From: UBA4582 sp965657335
GTDB taxonomy: Bacteria; Pseudomonadota; Gammaproteobacteria; Pseudomonadales; Azotimanducaceae
Assembly (NCBI GenBank): GCA_965657335.1
Contig: CBFHOH010000015.1
Span: forward strand, 54,816 to 118,815
Direction: 5' to 3'
Length of the DNA stretch: 64,000 nt
The first letter of the stretch is position 1. Every line of letters starts with the position of its first letter. Position numbers and translations under genes: made by a program. The notes under the pieces are model-generated. The model was not told the DNA's origin and did no database searches. It was given only the letters and a program-made list of their open reading frames with translations. Shown here piece by piece: positions 1 through 8,911 of this stretch.

Positions 1-1263
1 ACCTTCCTCGACGCTCCGGGACAACAGACTTGAGTCAAGCTTCATTGCGTCGAACGAACCCCTGAACAACTGGCAGTTCAGAATGATGCTGATATATGCC
101 TCACCCATTGCAATGTTGCCAACAAAGCCTGACGCAATGGTCAGCGCGATGAGCGATGTTGTGCGTTTAATCTGATTTATCATGCCGGAAAGTAACACCG
201 CTAAAAATCCCCCGCCGAATAATACGCCGCCGAGGGCCAAAGCCATCAGCGAAAGTAGCAGCGTCCAGCTCATGCTTGTGATGCCCCCACGACCCAGCAA
301 ATTATCGATAGACTCAATACCAGTAGTACCCGGAGTGTTCGACCAGAGTGCATTGGCCACAGCGATAGAAGACGATTGTTGATACGCGATAGCAATGATC
401 GTTGCGGTAACGATGCTTGCGGTCATGCTCACTTGAGGAGAATATCGCTTAAGGCTCATGACTAACATGACCAAAAGTGGTAACAAGGTGATCACAGGGT
501 TGAGCTTGTAAGTTTGATCTAGCGCGTCTCTGATCTCAGCAATGTTGGCGCTTGGTAAACGATTGTCGGCGTAGGATGCGCCTATAACGAGTAAAATGAC
601 GGAGACAATCAGTAAGGTTGGAACTGTCGTGATTAACATCGTTCTAATGTGAGTATAGAGGTTCGTTTCTGCACTCATCGCGGCAAGATTCGTCGTATCC
701 GAGACGGGAGACATTTTATCGCCAAATGTCGCGCCGGAGACGATCATGCCGGCTACAATGGGTAGTGGTATTTGCAGCGCCTCACCAATGCCGATGAACA
801 CAACACCTAGTGTGCCCACCGTACCCCACGAGGTGCCTGTAGCAACAGACATCAGGCAGCAAAGTATGAGCCCGCTGAAAAGGAAAAACGAAGGCTCGAG
901 TATTCCTAAACCATAATAAATCAACATGGCAATGGTGCCACTCTGCATGAAACTTGCGATGACCATGCCGATAAGGATGAAGATATAAATTGCCGGTAAC
1001 GCCCGGGTGATCGCTCGGCTCATCATGTCCTGAATATCTGCATAGCTGTATCGAAGCATCGCTGTGTTGGTGACAGCCCAGATCAGACAGGCAAAGATTA
1101 TCGTGTGAAGACTGATGCCAAACACGAATAAGCCAAGCGAAATAAATCCGACAATTGGTAGAAAGCAAAACAATGCATGAAACAGACTCGGTTGCCTTGC
1201 GTCGGGAGATGTTCTGGCTTGAGTGTCGGGCGTTTGCAATGCTGCGGAGTCAGATTTGGGCAT
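1..1263 (-). CDS. nhaC: Na+/H+ antiporter, NhaC family (partial, C-terminus missing)
   Basis: Integral inner-membrane antiporter that would exchange external H+ for internal Na+ or another small ion. Reading the minus strand from the ATG at 1263-1261 gives an uninterrupted frame to the left edge (about 421 residues). It starts MPKSDSAALQTPD and has many hydrophobic segments. The NhaC-like signatures GTSWGTVGTLGVVF and SGATFGDKMSPVSDTTNLAA are readable near residues 140-190. The stop lies outside the window. It is divergent from the MsrB gene, with about 250 bp between them. NhaC-family proteins can also carry other cations or amino-acid-like substrates, so the ion is not certain. Confidence 0.88.
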   Translation of the reverse strand, partial: MPKSDSAALQTPDTQARTSPDARQPSLFHALFCFLPIVGFISLGLFVFGISLHTIIFACLIWAVTNTAMLRYSYADIQDMMSRAITRALPAIYIFILIGMVIASFMQSGTIAMLIYYGLGILEPSFFLFSGLILCCLMSVATGTSWGTVGTLGVVFIGIGEALQIPLPIVAGMIVSGATFGDKMSPVSDTTNLAAMSAETNLYTHIRTMLITTVPTLLIVSVILLVIGASYADNRLPSANIAEIRDALDQTYKLNPVITLLPLLVMLVMSLKRYSPQVSMTASIVTATIIAIAYQQSSSIAVANALWSNTPGTTGIESIDNLLGRGGITSMSWTLLLSLMALALGGVLFGGGFLAVLLSGMINQIKRTTSLIALTIASGFVGNIAMGEAYISIILNCQLFRGSFDAMKLDSSLLSRSVEEG

Positions 1264-1516
1264 CAGGGTTGAGTCCTTAACGGGTTGAATGATGAGTCGC
1301 CAGCGGTTTCAACACAGGGTATCAATGGTAATTGACGACCGCAATTCATCTGCCTGGCCGTTTTTAATCTGCGAATTGTACCCGTCTGTCGGTAGAATTC
1401 CTGACTTCATTTGTTTTTGCCATTACGATAGAGGTGTGATCGCACGCTTAGGTCATACAGGCTGGCTGCAAATGCGTAAAAAGTCTATGAACTCACAAAG
1501 TGTCAAAGGTGTAACT

Positions 1517-2077
1517 ATGATTCGATTTCTGATTGCGGCGGTATCAATTCTATCGTTTGGCGGGCTCCTGAGCGGGTGTGTGCAGGGTGCCGGTGGTGCC
1601 GGTGATTCGACCGCGAATATGGCATCGATAAGTGATGGCAAGTACAAACGTCCGTCAGACGCCGAAATCAAGTCAATGCTGACGCCCTTGCAATATGATG
1701 TTACCCAGCATGAAGGCACTGAGCGCCCCTACAGCAATGATTATTGGGAGCAAAAAGATGAGGGTATCTATGTTGATATTGTCAGCGGTGAGCCCTTATT
1801 TAGCTCTACGCACAAATATGACTCGAAGACAGGATGGCCGAGCTTCTACCGCGCGATCGATGATCGTTTCATAGTCGAGAAAAAAGACTATAAAATGATA
1901 CTGCCTCGCACCGAGATTCGTAGCGCGATCGGTGATTCGCATCTGGGCCACGTGTTTAACGACGGTCCCAGACCTACTGGTTTGCGCTATTGCATGAACT
2001 CGGCGTCGTTAAGGTTTATTCCTCGGGCCGCATTAGCCGAAGAGGGCTATGGCGATTACGCCACGCTATTCAAGTAA
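1517..2077 (+). CDS. msrB: Peptide methionine-(R)-S-oxide reductase as predicted lipoprotein
   Basis: Reduces the R epimer of methionine sulfoxide in proteins. I chose the ATG at 1517 because AAAGG lies 7 bases upstream and the product starts with a lipoprotein signal (hydrophobic stretch, then LLSGC with Cys21). A longer frame back to 1289 lacks this logic. The MsrB core is clear: GEPLFSS, GWPSF, RTEIRSAIGDSHLGHVFND, and the catalytic Cys in GLRYCMNS near residue 160. The paired CxxC motifs that bind structural zinc in many MsrB proteins are absent. Together these suggest a membrane-anchored periplasmic repair enzyme. Single gene of 186 residues. Confidence 0.9.
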   Translation: MIRFLIAAVSILSFGGLLSGCVQGAGGAGDSTANMASISDGKYKRPSDAEIKSMLTPLQYDVTQHEGTERPYSNDYWEQKDEGIYVDIVSGEPLFSSTHKYDSKTGWPSFYRAIDDRFIVEKKDYKMILPRTEIRSAIGDSHLGHVFNDGPRPTGLRYCMNSASLRFIPRAALAEEGYGDYATLFK

Positions 2078-2109
2078 ACCGTGTCAAGCGGTTCGACGCA
2101 GATAGCGTG

Positions 2110-3429
2110 TCACTTTGACGAGATATCTGCCAATGCCTTTTCAAGGGCGTTGGCTATGAGGTCTATCTCCGTTTCACCGATAATGTACGGGGCACCGATA
2201 CATAAAATATCTCTGTACTCTCCCGTGCCGCCTGGATAAAAAAACACGCCCGCTTCGATCGCCGCTGACATCATCCTACTGGTGATATCCTCGCTCTCTG
2301 CAAACGGTTCTAGGGTGTCCCGATTTTTGACTACTTCGATACCAATGAGCATGCCTTGTCCCCTGATCTCAGCAACCAGAGGATGCTGAGAAAACTGATC
2401 CTGAAGACGGTTGAGCAAAGCGGCGCCGGTCGACCTGCACTTTTCAAGTAGTGATTCCCGTCTTAGAATCTCCAGCACGCAAGTTGCTGCGGCACAGGAT
2501 TGGGGTAATGCACCGAAAGTGTGGAACATGACCTGCAGACCGCTGGCACTTATTGAATCGGAGATCTCTTCTCTGCCATAAACACCGGCAATCGCGGCGT
2601 AACCACCGGCCATGCCCTTACCAGCAACCATCAAATCGGCTTCGATACCGAAGGTTTCGCAACCAAACTTATCGCCGGTGCGTCCGAAACCGGTCATAAC
2701 CTCATCCATAATCAGCAGAATGCCATTATCTTTTAGAATTTTTTGTGCCTGTTCCCAATAGCCTGGCGGCGCCATGATTGCGCCGCCACTTGAGCCATTC
2801 ATCGGTTCGGCTATGAGCGCAGCGATATTTTCAGGCCCGACCGATGCAATCGTCTGTTTCAAATCATCAATATAATAGTCTGTTGCATCCTCGTGGTATC
2901 GACCGAGTGGACACCTAAGTGGGTTCGGGGTTTTGATTTGGTGATATGTGTCGAGGATGGACTCAAGGCCTTTTTTGCGACTTGCATGACCGGAAATCGC
3001 GGCGGTGGTGATCGTTGTGCCATGGTAAGAAAGACTGCGCGACAATATCTTGTTGCGTTTCGGGTTACCTTGGCTAGCGTGATACTGAATTGCTATTTTA
3101 ACGGCAGCCTCATTGGCCTCTGAGCCGCCTGAGGCTAGATGAATGCGATTGAGATGTGGGGGTAGCCAATGTTCTGTCAGTTCTTTGATTAAATTCTCTC
3201 GTTCGGGTGTGAGCCAGAGCGGAATGACAAAAGAGGCGTTAACCAGAGCATCTCTGACCGCATTGGCCACCTCCTGTCGGCCATGGCCAATGTTTGCAAC
3301 GACGGCGCCACCGGCAGCATCGAGAATTTTTTTACCATCTTTGCGGTATAAATATGCGCCCTCTGCATGGGTGATTTCGATGGGAGTTTGGGCCGGTAAA
3401 AACGGCCATTTAACATTTTGCTCGGACAT
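2110..3429 (-). CDS. Class III aminotransferase (PLP-dependent)
   Basis: Cytosolic PLP enzyme of the omega-transaminase/ornithine aminotransferase fold, 439 residues, full length. Visible signatures are the N-terminal DAAGGAVVANIGHG, the cofactor-binding GSEANEAAVK, the Asp in LLIMDEVMTGFGRTG, and the Schiff-base Lys in LMVAGKGMAGGY. The substrate cannot be fixed from sequence; this clade includes beta-alanine/pyruvate- and diamine-type enzymes of catabolism. It is divergent from the acyl-CoA dehydrogenase gene at 3637, and the 207 bp between them is AT-rich and probably holds both promoters. Confidence 0.88.
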   Translation of the reverse strand: MSEQNVKWPFLPAQTPIEITHAEGAYLYRKDGKKILDAAGGAVVANIGHGRQEVANAVRDALVNASFVIPLWLTPERENLIKELTEHWLPPHLNRIHLASGGSEANEAAVKIAIQYHASQGNPKRNKILSRSLSYHGTTITTAAISGHASRKKGLESILDTYHQIKTPNPLRCPLGRYHEDATDYYIDDLKQTIASVGPENIAALIAEPMNGSSGGAIMAPPGYWEQAQKILKDNGILLIMDEVMTGFGRTGDKFGCETFGIEADLMVAGKGMAGGYAAIAGVYGREEISDSISASGLQVMFHTFGALPQSCAAATCVLEILRRESLLEKCRSTGAALLNRLQDQFSQHPLVAEIRGQGMLIGIEVVKNRDTLEPFAESEDITSRMMSAAIEAGVFFYPGGTGEYRDILCIGAPYIIGETEIDLIANALEKALADISSK

Positions 3430-3636
3430 GCTTTGTTTTGCCTTCGTTTTTAAACCGGGATGAGATTTCGCGGAGCTTCAGCGGCTAGAAAGAATAATGC
3501 ACTCAATTGCAATATTAGGAAACTGTAATCAAGGTTATATCAATTGTTGTGTCATGCACGTCCGGTGTATAGTTTTAAATCGCTTCGATAGAATGTAAGC
3601 AAATTTCAAATATTTTTAACGAATAGGAAACCAACC

Positions 3637-4908
3637 ATGGATCATGATATTCCGGCTGACCTTCAGGCTTACTTGGCTGAACTTGATGAATTTATCGAGA
3701 ACGAAATTATTCCGTTGGAACAAAAAGATGACAATATTCGCTTCTTTGATCACCGACGCGAGGACGCCAGAACTGATTGGGAACGTGGTGGATTGCCCAA
3801 TGATGAGTGGGAGGCCTTGCTTGAAACAGCCAAAGCTACGGCTGACGCCGCGGGTCACTTCAGGTATGCATTGTCCTCTGAATACGGCGGCAAGAATGGT
3901 AACAACCTCGACATGGCGATTATTCGCGAGCACTTAGCAACGCGAGGGCTTGGTTTACATAACGATCTACAAAACGAACATTCTATCGTCGGTAATAGTG
4001 TAGGGCTGTTGTTGATGCTTAATTATGGCACGCCCGAACAACAAGCAGAGTGGGTACCTGAAATGCTTGAGCGAAAGCGGGGCTTTGCATTTGGTATCAC
4101 TGAACCAGACCATGGGTCCGATGCAACGCATATGGAAACGACGGCGGTCCGTGATGGTGATGGATGGCGGATTAATGGTGCAAAAACATGGAATACCGGT
4201 ATTCACAAAGCGCCTTATGACATGATCATGGCAAGAACCAGTGGCAAAGCCGGCGATGGCATGGGTATCACAGCGTTTTTGGTGCCTATGAATTCTGAAG
4301 GTCTTAAGATTGAGGAAATGCTCTGGACCTTCAATATGCCGACTGATCACGGCACGGTGTCGTTAAATGAAGTTTATGTGGATAACAATGCCATCTTTGG
4401 CGGCGAGGGACGCGGCTTGCAGGTCGTTCAGCATTTCTTTAATGAGAACAGAATCAGACAGGCAGCCTCGAGTCTTGGTGCCGCACAATTTTGTATCAAC
4501 GAGTCGGTTAAATATGCTCAGGAGCGTAAGCCTTTTGGAAAGCCATTGGCTGTCAACCAAGGTGTACAGTTTCCTTTAGTCGAGCTCCAGTCGCAGGCGG
4601 AAATGCTACGGGCGCTGATTCACAAGACGGCATGGCAGATGGATAAATACGGCAATTTTGAAGTCTCCGATAAGGTATCTATGTGTAACTATATTGCTAA
4701 CCGGTTGTGCTGTGACGCAGCTGACCGAGCAATGCAAACCCATGGCGGGCTAGGTTATTCCAGGCACAAGCCGTTCGAACATATATATCGCCATCACCGT
4801 CGATATAGAATCACCGAAGGCGCAGAAGAAATTCAAATGCGTCGGATCGCTGGATATATGTTTGGCTTCATGAATCAACAGAAACCCAAGGGTGTGACGG
4901 ACGATTAG
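3637..4908 (+). CDS. Acyl-CoA dehydrogenase family flavoprotein (ACAD11/LvaC-like partner)
   Basis: FAD-dependent enzyme of 423 residues acting on an acyl-CoA. Recognisable motifs are FGITEPDHGSDAT (flavin/substrate loop), GAKTWNTG, and the C-terminal MQTHGGLGYSRHKPFEHIYR followed by TEGAEEIQMRRI; the Glu of TEG is at the usual catalytic-base position. AGGA precedes the ATG at 3637. Only one base separates its stop from the phosphotransferase gene at 4910, so the two are almost surely co-transcribed. This pairing matches the fused APH-ACAD proteins ACAD10/11 and bacterial LvaA/LvaC, which act on 4-hydroxyacyl-CoAs. That substrate is inferred from context. Confidence 0.9.
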   Translation: MDHDIPADLQAYLAELDEFIENEIIPLEQKDDNIRFFDHRREDARTDWERGGLPNDEWEALLETAKATADAAGHFRYALSSEYGGKNGNNLDMAIIREHLATRGLGLHNDLQNEHSIVGNSVGLLLMLNYGTPEQQAEWVPEMLERKRGFAFGITEPDHGSDATHMETTAVRDGDGWRINGAKTWNTGIHKAPYDMIMARTSGKAGDGMGITAFLVPMNSEGLKIEEMLWTFNMPTDHGTVSLNEVYVDNNAIFGGEGRGLQVVQHFFNENRIRQAASSLGAAQFCINESVKYAQERKPFGKPLAVNQGVQFPLVELQSQAEMLRALIHKTAWQMDKYGNFEVSDKVSMCNYIANRLCCDAADRAMQTHGGLGYSRHKPFEHIYRHHRRYRITEGAEEIQMRRIAGYMFGFMNQQKPKGVTDD

Positions 4909-4909
4909 T

Positions 4910-6340
4910 ATGCCGAACGCTGATGTTGATAAAAAAGATCTTGATCTGGCGATTGGCCAGGTTCTCGATCGGCATGTGGCTGCGTGCCGGAGGCTCATCG
5001 GTGTAGAAAGATTATCCGGCGGGGCAAGCCAGGAGACTTACCGAATCACAATCGAAACCGATGATGGAGAGCAACTACTGGCGATGCGAAGAGCCGCGGG
5101 TGGTGTCAAAGTTGAACCCGTGCCTGGCCATCCCGGGCTTGATGTTGAGGCCCTGTTGATGCAATGCGCGCACGCTGCCTCGGTGCCAGTACCAGAAGTC
5201 TATTATGTTCTTCAAGATGAAGACGGGTTGGGTGATGGTTTCATTATGTCTTGGCTGGAAGGTGAAGCGTTAGGCGCAAGAATCAACCGAGCGCCGCAGT
5301 ATAGTGCTGTCAGAGAATCATTGGCGTATGAATGTGGTAAAAACCTAGCGCGCATCCATCAGATCGACGTCGTAGCGACTGGTCTTGATAAAAAGCTTGC
5401 TGAGATTTCCCCTAGGGAGTTTGTCGAGCAAACCTGGAACAGATATATCGAGTTCAATTCTCCGTGGCCGATGATTGACTACACCGCGCAATGGCTGCTA
5501 GAGAATGTGCCGACCGATGAAGGGTTCTGTCTGGTCCATAACGATTTTCGAAACGGCAATTTCATGATCAACGAGGAAGGCATCATTGCTGTGCTTGACT
5601 GGGAATTAGCCCATATTGGTGACCCAATGCGTGACTTGGGGTGGATCTGCGTAAATTCTTGGCGTTTTGGTAGTGCGGGACCTGTCGGTGGCTTTGGTGA
5701 ATATGAAGATCTCTTTCGTGGTTATGAAGAAGTTACTGGTACCAGCATTGACAAGGATCGCGTCAAGTATTGGGAAGTTTTTGGATCTTTCTGGTGGGCC
5801 GTCGGGTGTCTTGGCATGGCGGAACATTACCGAACAGGACCTGACAAAACAGTTGAGCGGCCCGGTATCGGTCGTCGCTCCTCGGAGTGTCAAATCGACT
5901 GCGTGAACTTGCTGATACCAGGAGAGGTTCATGTAATTGCACCTGACTCCGGGTACGACAATCTTGATATGCCGCGAACTGACGAACTGATCAGCAGTGT
6001 AAGGGACTTTTTGCGAACAGAAGTCATGGCGGAAACGGCAGGTAGAACAAACTTTATGGCAAGGGTGGCCTCCAATTCACTTGATATTGTCCTGCGTGAA
6101 CTCGAACTGGGCGCGCAGGCAAAACAACAGGAACTCGAAGGTCTTAGGTTGCTTTTGGGTGAACAGGATGACACGGTTGGCTTGGGAGCATTACGGTGGC
6201 AATTAACCCGTAAGCTTCGTAGTGGTGAACAGCCGTTGCAGGACGCGCAGTTGCAGCATCATTTAAGGCAAACGGTGACAAACCAGATCGCGATTGATCA
6301 GCCGAGATATTCAGGCTTGAAAACAGCCTTGGGCAACTAA
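4910..6340 (+). CDS. Phosphotransferase family protein (APH/ACAD10-like, LvaA-type)
   Basis: Kinase of the aminoglycoside-phosphotransferase/choline-kinase fold, 476 residues. The Brenner-type catalytic loop CLVHNDFRNGNFMI (catalytic Asp) and the metal-binding VLDWELAHIGDPMRDLGW lie near residues 205-245. About 110 residues follow the kinase fold and resemble the alpha-helical C-terminal extension common in this clade. In the levulinate pathway the equivalent protein phosphorylates the 4-hydroxyl of a 4-hydroxyacyl-CoA; here the same role is inferred from the tight coupling to the acyl-CoA dehydrogenase. It is not an antibiotic-resistance enzyme on this evidence. Confidence 0.85.
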   Translation: MPNADVDKKDLDLAIGQVLDRHVAACRRLIGVERLSGGASQETYRITIETDDGEQLLAMRRAAGGVKVEPVPGHPGLDVEALLMQCAHAASVPVPEVYYVLQDEDGLGDGFIMSWLEGEALGARINRAPQYSAVRESLAYECGKNLARIHQIDVVATGLDKKLAEISPREFVEQTWNRYIEFNSPWPMIDYTAQWLLENVPTDEGFCLVHNDFRNGNFMINEEGIIAVLDWELAHIGDPMRDLGWICVNSWRFGSAGPVGGFGEYEDLFRGYEEVTGTSIDKDRVKYWEVFGSFWWAVGCLGMAEHYRTGPDKTVERPGIGRRSSECQIDCVNLLIPGEVHVIAPDSGYDNLDMPRTDELISSVRDFLRTEVMAETAGRTNFMARVASNSLDIVLRELELGAQAKQQELEGLRLLLGEQDDTVGLGALRWQLTRKLRSGEQPLQDAQLQHHLRQTVTNQIAIDQPRYSGLKTALGN

Positions 6341-6346
6341 GGTGAG

Positions 6347-7666
6347 TTAAAGGCAGCCGTCGGCGCAGACTGCTTGAAGGTGAGCCGCGAGTTCGGATAC
6401 AGAATGAATCCCTAGTCCCGCAAGCCCGCCGACAACGGTGCCGTTAATCCTGATAAATTGGAGATCTTTACCAATCTGGATTTCAATTCGTTCCGATGTT
6501 GATGTCGGGTCCCAACTCTCAATAGTTTGGCTGATCAGATTAGCAACTTCATGGCCATAGCTGTCGAGCAGATAGCGGGCGCTGTCTTCGGCCCAACCGT
6601 TGATTTTTTCTGCCAGCTTATCGTCAGCAAGAATAGATCGACCAAATTTTTCGACGGCTTCCTGAATGGCTTTTTTAAGCTCTGCGTCGGGCGTCTCGCT
6701 TTGTTCGAGTAATGCCCTTTTGATGTCGCTCCACAGTGAACCGGTGAAATCGCGAACGGCGACCTGCTGCAACAGATCCTCTTTTATCGAAATCTCTTTT
6801 TCCTTGATGTCGTCAGAATATTTCAGATCTTCCATAAACTCATTGCTCATTTGAACGAGTCGAACACGCATTGGATGGAATATGTCGACTTGCATCTCGT
6901 AGAGCGCCTTGCTCGTAGATTTCATGATCTTTCGATAAACGGCTTTGTCGAGTGAGTTAGGGAACCACCACGGTGTTTCCTGTTGTATTTTTTCTCGCAG
7001 TTGATCATCTGAATCTTCCAGCACACCAAGTGCAATTTTTACGCCTGCGTCAAAAGCGGCCTGCTGCCTTCTGCCTGAAGTAAGAAAAGTAAGTACGTCG
7101 CCGATAAGCGGTGCGAATGATGTTTCGCGAATTTTGTTTTCGAGCTTGCGCTCGATCATCGCTTGAATATCCTTGTCGTTCATCACCCTGACTACGCCCG
7201 CAATACCATCAGTGATTTGTTCGGCAACAGCGCTTGAATTCGCTGGCTCGATAATCCATGCAGCAACGCGTCGACTCAGATCCATCGACCGAATTTTGCC
7301 CGTAATGACTTCCTCGGATAGAAAGTTTTGCTGCACGAATATGCCGAATTGATCGGCGATCGTGTTCTTCCTGTTTGGGATGATTGCCGTATGGGGTATT
7401 TTGAGGCCCATGGGGTAACGGAAAAGCGCGGTGACAGCAAACCAGTCAGCGAGTGCGCCCACCATGGCAGCCTCTGAGGTAGCCTGAATATAGGGCATGA
7501 CTGCATGCAGATGCGAGAACACGCTGGAAACAATGTAAATTATTGTCACAAGCAGAAACAAGCCTGAGGCGAGGCGCTTCATCTTGTGTAGTTCGGCCTG
7601 TTTTTCCAATTCGAGTTCTGTAAAGTTTTCCAAAAACATAACGCGGTAGGACCATCGGAGAGGCAA
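6347..7666 (-). CDS. DUF445 family membrane protein (YjiN-like)
   Basis: Predicted inner-membrane protein of 439 residues. One hydrophobic helix near residues 33-55 (ASGLFLLVTIIYIVSSVF) is followed by the family signature EAAMVGALADWFAVTALFRYP and PNRKNTIADQFG, then a long charged helical region, and a short apolar glycine-rich C-terminus. Function is unknown for the family. Internal Met codons at residues 10 and 28 are alternative starts. It is convergent with the phosphotransferase gene, only 6 bp away, so the two share a termination zone. Confidence 0.82.
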   Translation of the reverse strand: MPLRWSYRVMFLENFTELELEKQAELHKMKRLASGLFLLVTIIYIVSSVFSHLHAVMPYIQATSEAAMVGALADWFAVTALFRYPMGLKIPHTAIIPNRKNTIADQFGIFVQQNFLSEEVITGKIRSMDLSRRVAAWIIEPANSSAVAEQITDGIAGVVRVMNDKDIQAMIERKLENKIRETSFAPLIGDVLTFLTSGRRQQAAFDAGVKIALGVLEDSDDQLREKIQQETPWWFPNSLDKAVYRKIMKSTSKALYEMQVDIFHPMRVRLVQMSNEFMEDLKYSDDIKEKEISIKEDLLQQVAVRDFTGSLWSDIKRALLEQSETPDAELKKAIQEAVEKFGRSILADDKLAEKINGWAEDSARYLLDSYGHEVANLISQTIESWDPTSTSERIEIQIGKDLQFIRINGTVVGGLAGLGIHSVSELAAHLQAVCADGCL

Positions 7667-7793
7667 TGGGGATCAGCGTGTATTTTAGAGCAATCTGATG
7701 CGTTAATGTAGTCGACTTGGCGCGTCAATGGTTGCAACCATCGCAGTAGCTGTGGTCCCATTGGGACATTAAATTCTCAAGACGGAGTATTAG

Positions 7794-8564
7794 GTGGACG
7801 TATTTTCAATGCAGGGCAAGACAGTGCTTATCACGGGAGCGTCATCGGGTTTTGGTTCTCACTTTGCTGGCGTGCTCGCTGCAGCTGGAGCAAACGTCGT
7901 GCTCGGCGCGAGAAGAGTAGAAAAAATTGCCGATAGGGTGGCCGAAATTAGAGAAGAAGGGGGTGAGGCGTGTGGTTTTTCCCTTGACGTGCTTGACCGT
8001 CAGAGTTGCCTTTCATTTCTTGAACAGGCGCAAGCCAAGTACGGCAGCCTTGATGTCCTGGTAAACAACGCCGGCGTGGAATCTGGTGCAAAGACCTACT
8101 CAATGATCGATGAAGATGATTGGGATCATGTGCTCGATACCAATCTGAAGTCTGTTTGGCGCCTCTCAAAAATGTACACAGAAAAAGTGATAGCCAGTGG
8201 CAAGAAGGCAGGAAATATTGTCAATATCGCGTCCATTACCGCCTACAGAACCATCAAGGGGCAATTCCCTTACGCTGTTTCGAAAGCCGCCTTGGTGAAG
8301 GCCACCGAGATTATGGCGCTCGAGGGGGCTCGCTACGGCATTCGGGTGAATGCGCTGGCACCAGGTTACATCCTGACCGATGTCTCGCGGATCCTGCTCG
8401 AAGGCGACCGGTCTGACACATTTCGAAATCGCATCCCAATGCGTCGTTATGGTGAGTTCGAGGATCTCGACGGGCCGCTGCTGCTTCTTTGCTCAGATGC
8501 CTCGAGTTATATGACGGGTTCAACAACCGTCATCGACGGTGGGCATATTTGCGCAGAACTCTGA
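7794..8564 (+). CDS. Short-chain dehydrogenase/reductase (SDR)
   Basis: Classical NAD(P)(H)-dependent SDR of 256 residues. It has the glycine-rich TGASSGFG near the N-terminus, the NNAGVES motif, catalytic Ser in NIASIT, and the YAVSK active-site Tyr/Lys pair. The GTG at 7794 is preferred because GACGGAG ends 6 bases upstream; an in-frame ATG at 7809 would remove only five residues. The substrate is unknown; similar proteins act as 3-hydroxyacyl or sugar/alcohol dehydrogenases. It stands alone on the plus strand. Confidence 0.9.
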   Translation: MDVFSMQGKTVLITGASSGFGSHFAGVLAAAGANVVLGARRVEKIADRVAEIREEGGEACGFSLDVLDRQSCLSFLEQAQAKYGSLDVLVNNAGVESGAKTYSMIDEDDWDHVLDTNLKSVWRLSKMYTEKVIASGKKAGNIVNIASITAYRTIKGQFPYAVSKAALVKATEIMALEGARYGIRVNALAPGYILTDVSRILLEGDRSDTFRNRIPMRRYGEFEDLDGPLLLLCSDASSYMTGSTTVIDGGHICAEL

Positions 8565-8646
8565 GTGTGGGTTGCCGTGGCTTATTGTTGTGTCTCGGGA
8601 GCGAAAAGAGCGCACGCAAAGGATTGCAACAGTCGCGCTCATGAAT

Positions 8647-8665
8647 GATAATGATTCTCAACTAG
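8647..8665 (+). promoter_or_regulatory. Putative Fur box upstream of feoAB
   Basis: The 19 bases GATAATGATTCTCAACTAG match 12 of 19 positions of the classical Fur box, with a perfect left half, GATAATGAT. The site ends 18 bp before the feoA start, so Fe2+-Fur binding would block transcription. Iron repression of feo operons is well established; this particular site is inferred. Confidence 0.7.
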
Positions 8666-8683
8666 ACAAGTGCCATTTCCAAC

Positions 8684-8911
8684 ATGAACCTCGCTGAACT
8701 GAGTGAAAAAATGACCTGTCGCGTAGTAGATGCGGCGCAAACGAATAGCGAATTGCAAAGCAGACTCTATGCGCTTGGCTTGTATCCCGGTGTGAGAGTC
8801 GATGTGCTGCGCTTTGCGCCTGCCGGTGACCCGATGCAAGTGCGCGTCGGCGGCACTCTGCTCAGCATACGAAAAGCAGAAGCAAACCTCATTTCTGTAG
8901 AGACTATCTAA
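8684..8911 (+). CDS. feoA: Ferrous iron transport protein FeoA
   Basis: Small cytoplasmic SH3-like protein of 75 residues that accompanies FeoB in ferrous iron uptake. The family pattern is visible: SRLYALGLYPGVRVDVLRFAP and a C-terminal LLSIRKAEANLISV. Its TAA stop is followed directly by the GTG of feoB, so the two are translationally coupled. A Fur-box-like site lies just upstream. No feoC-like gene follows feoB. Confidence 0.93.
   Translation: MNLAELSEKMTCRVVDAAQTNSELQSRLYALGLYPGVRVDVLRFAPAGDPMQVRVGGTLLSIRKAEANLISVETI

Noticed and set aside
782..1168. Open frame of 128 codons on the minus strand
   Set aside because: It is an out-of-frame shadow of the NhaC gene, which reads from 1263 without interruption to the left edge.
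4910..6340. Aminoglycoside resistance gene
   Set aside because: The fold is shared, but the length, C-terminal extension and coupling to an acyl-CoA dehydrogenase gene fit the ACAD10/LvaA-type branch.
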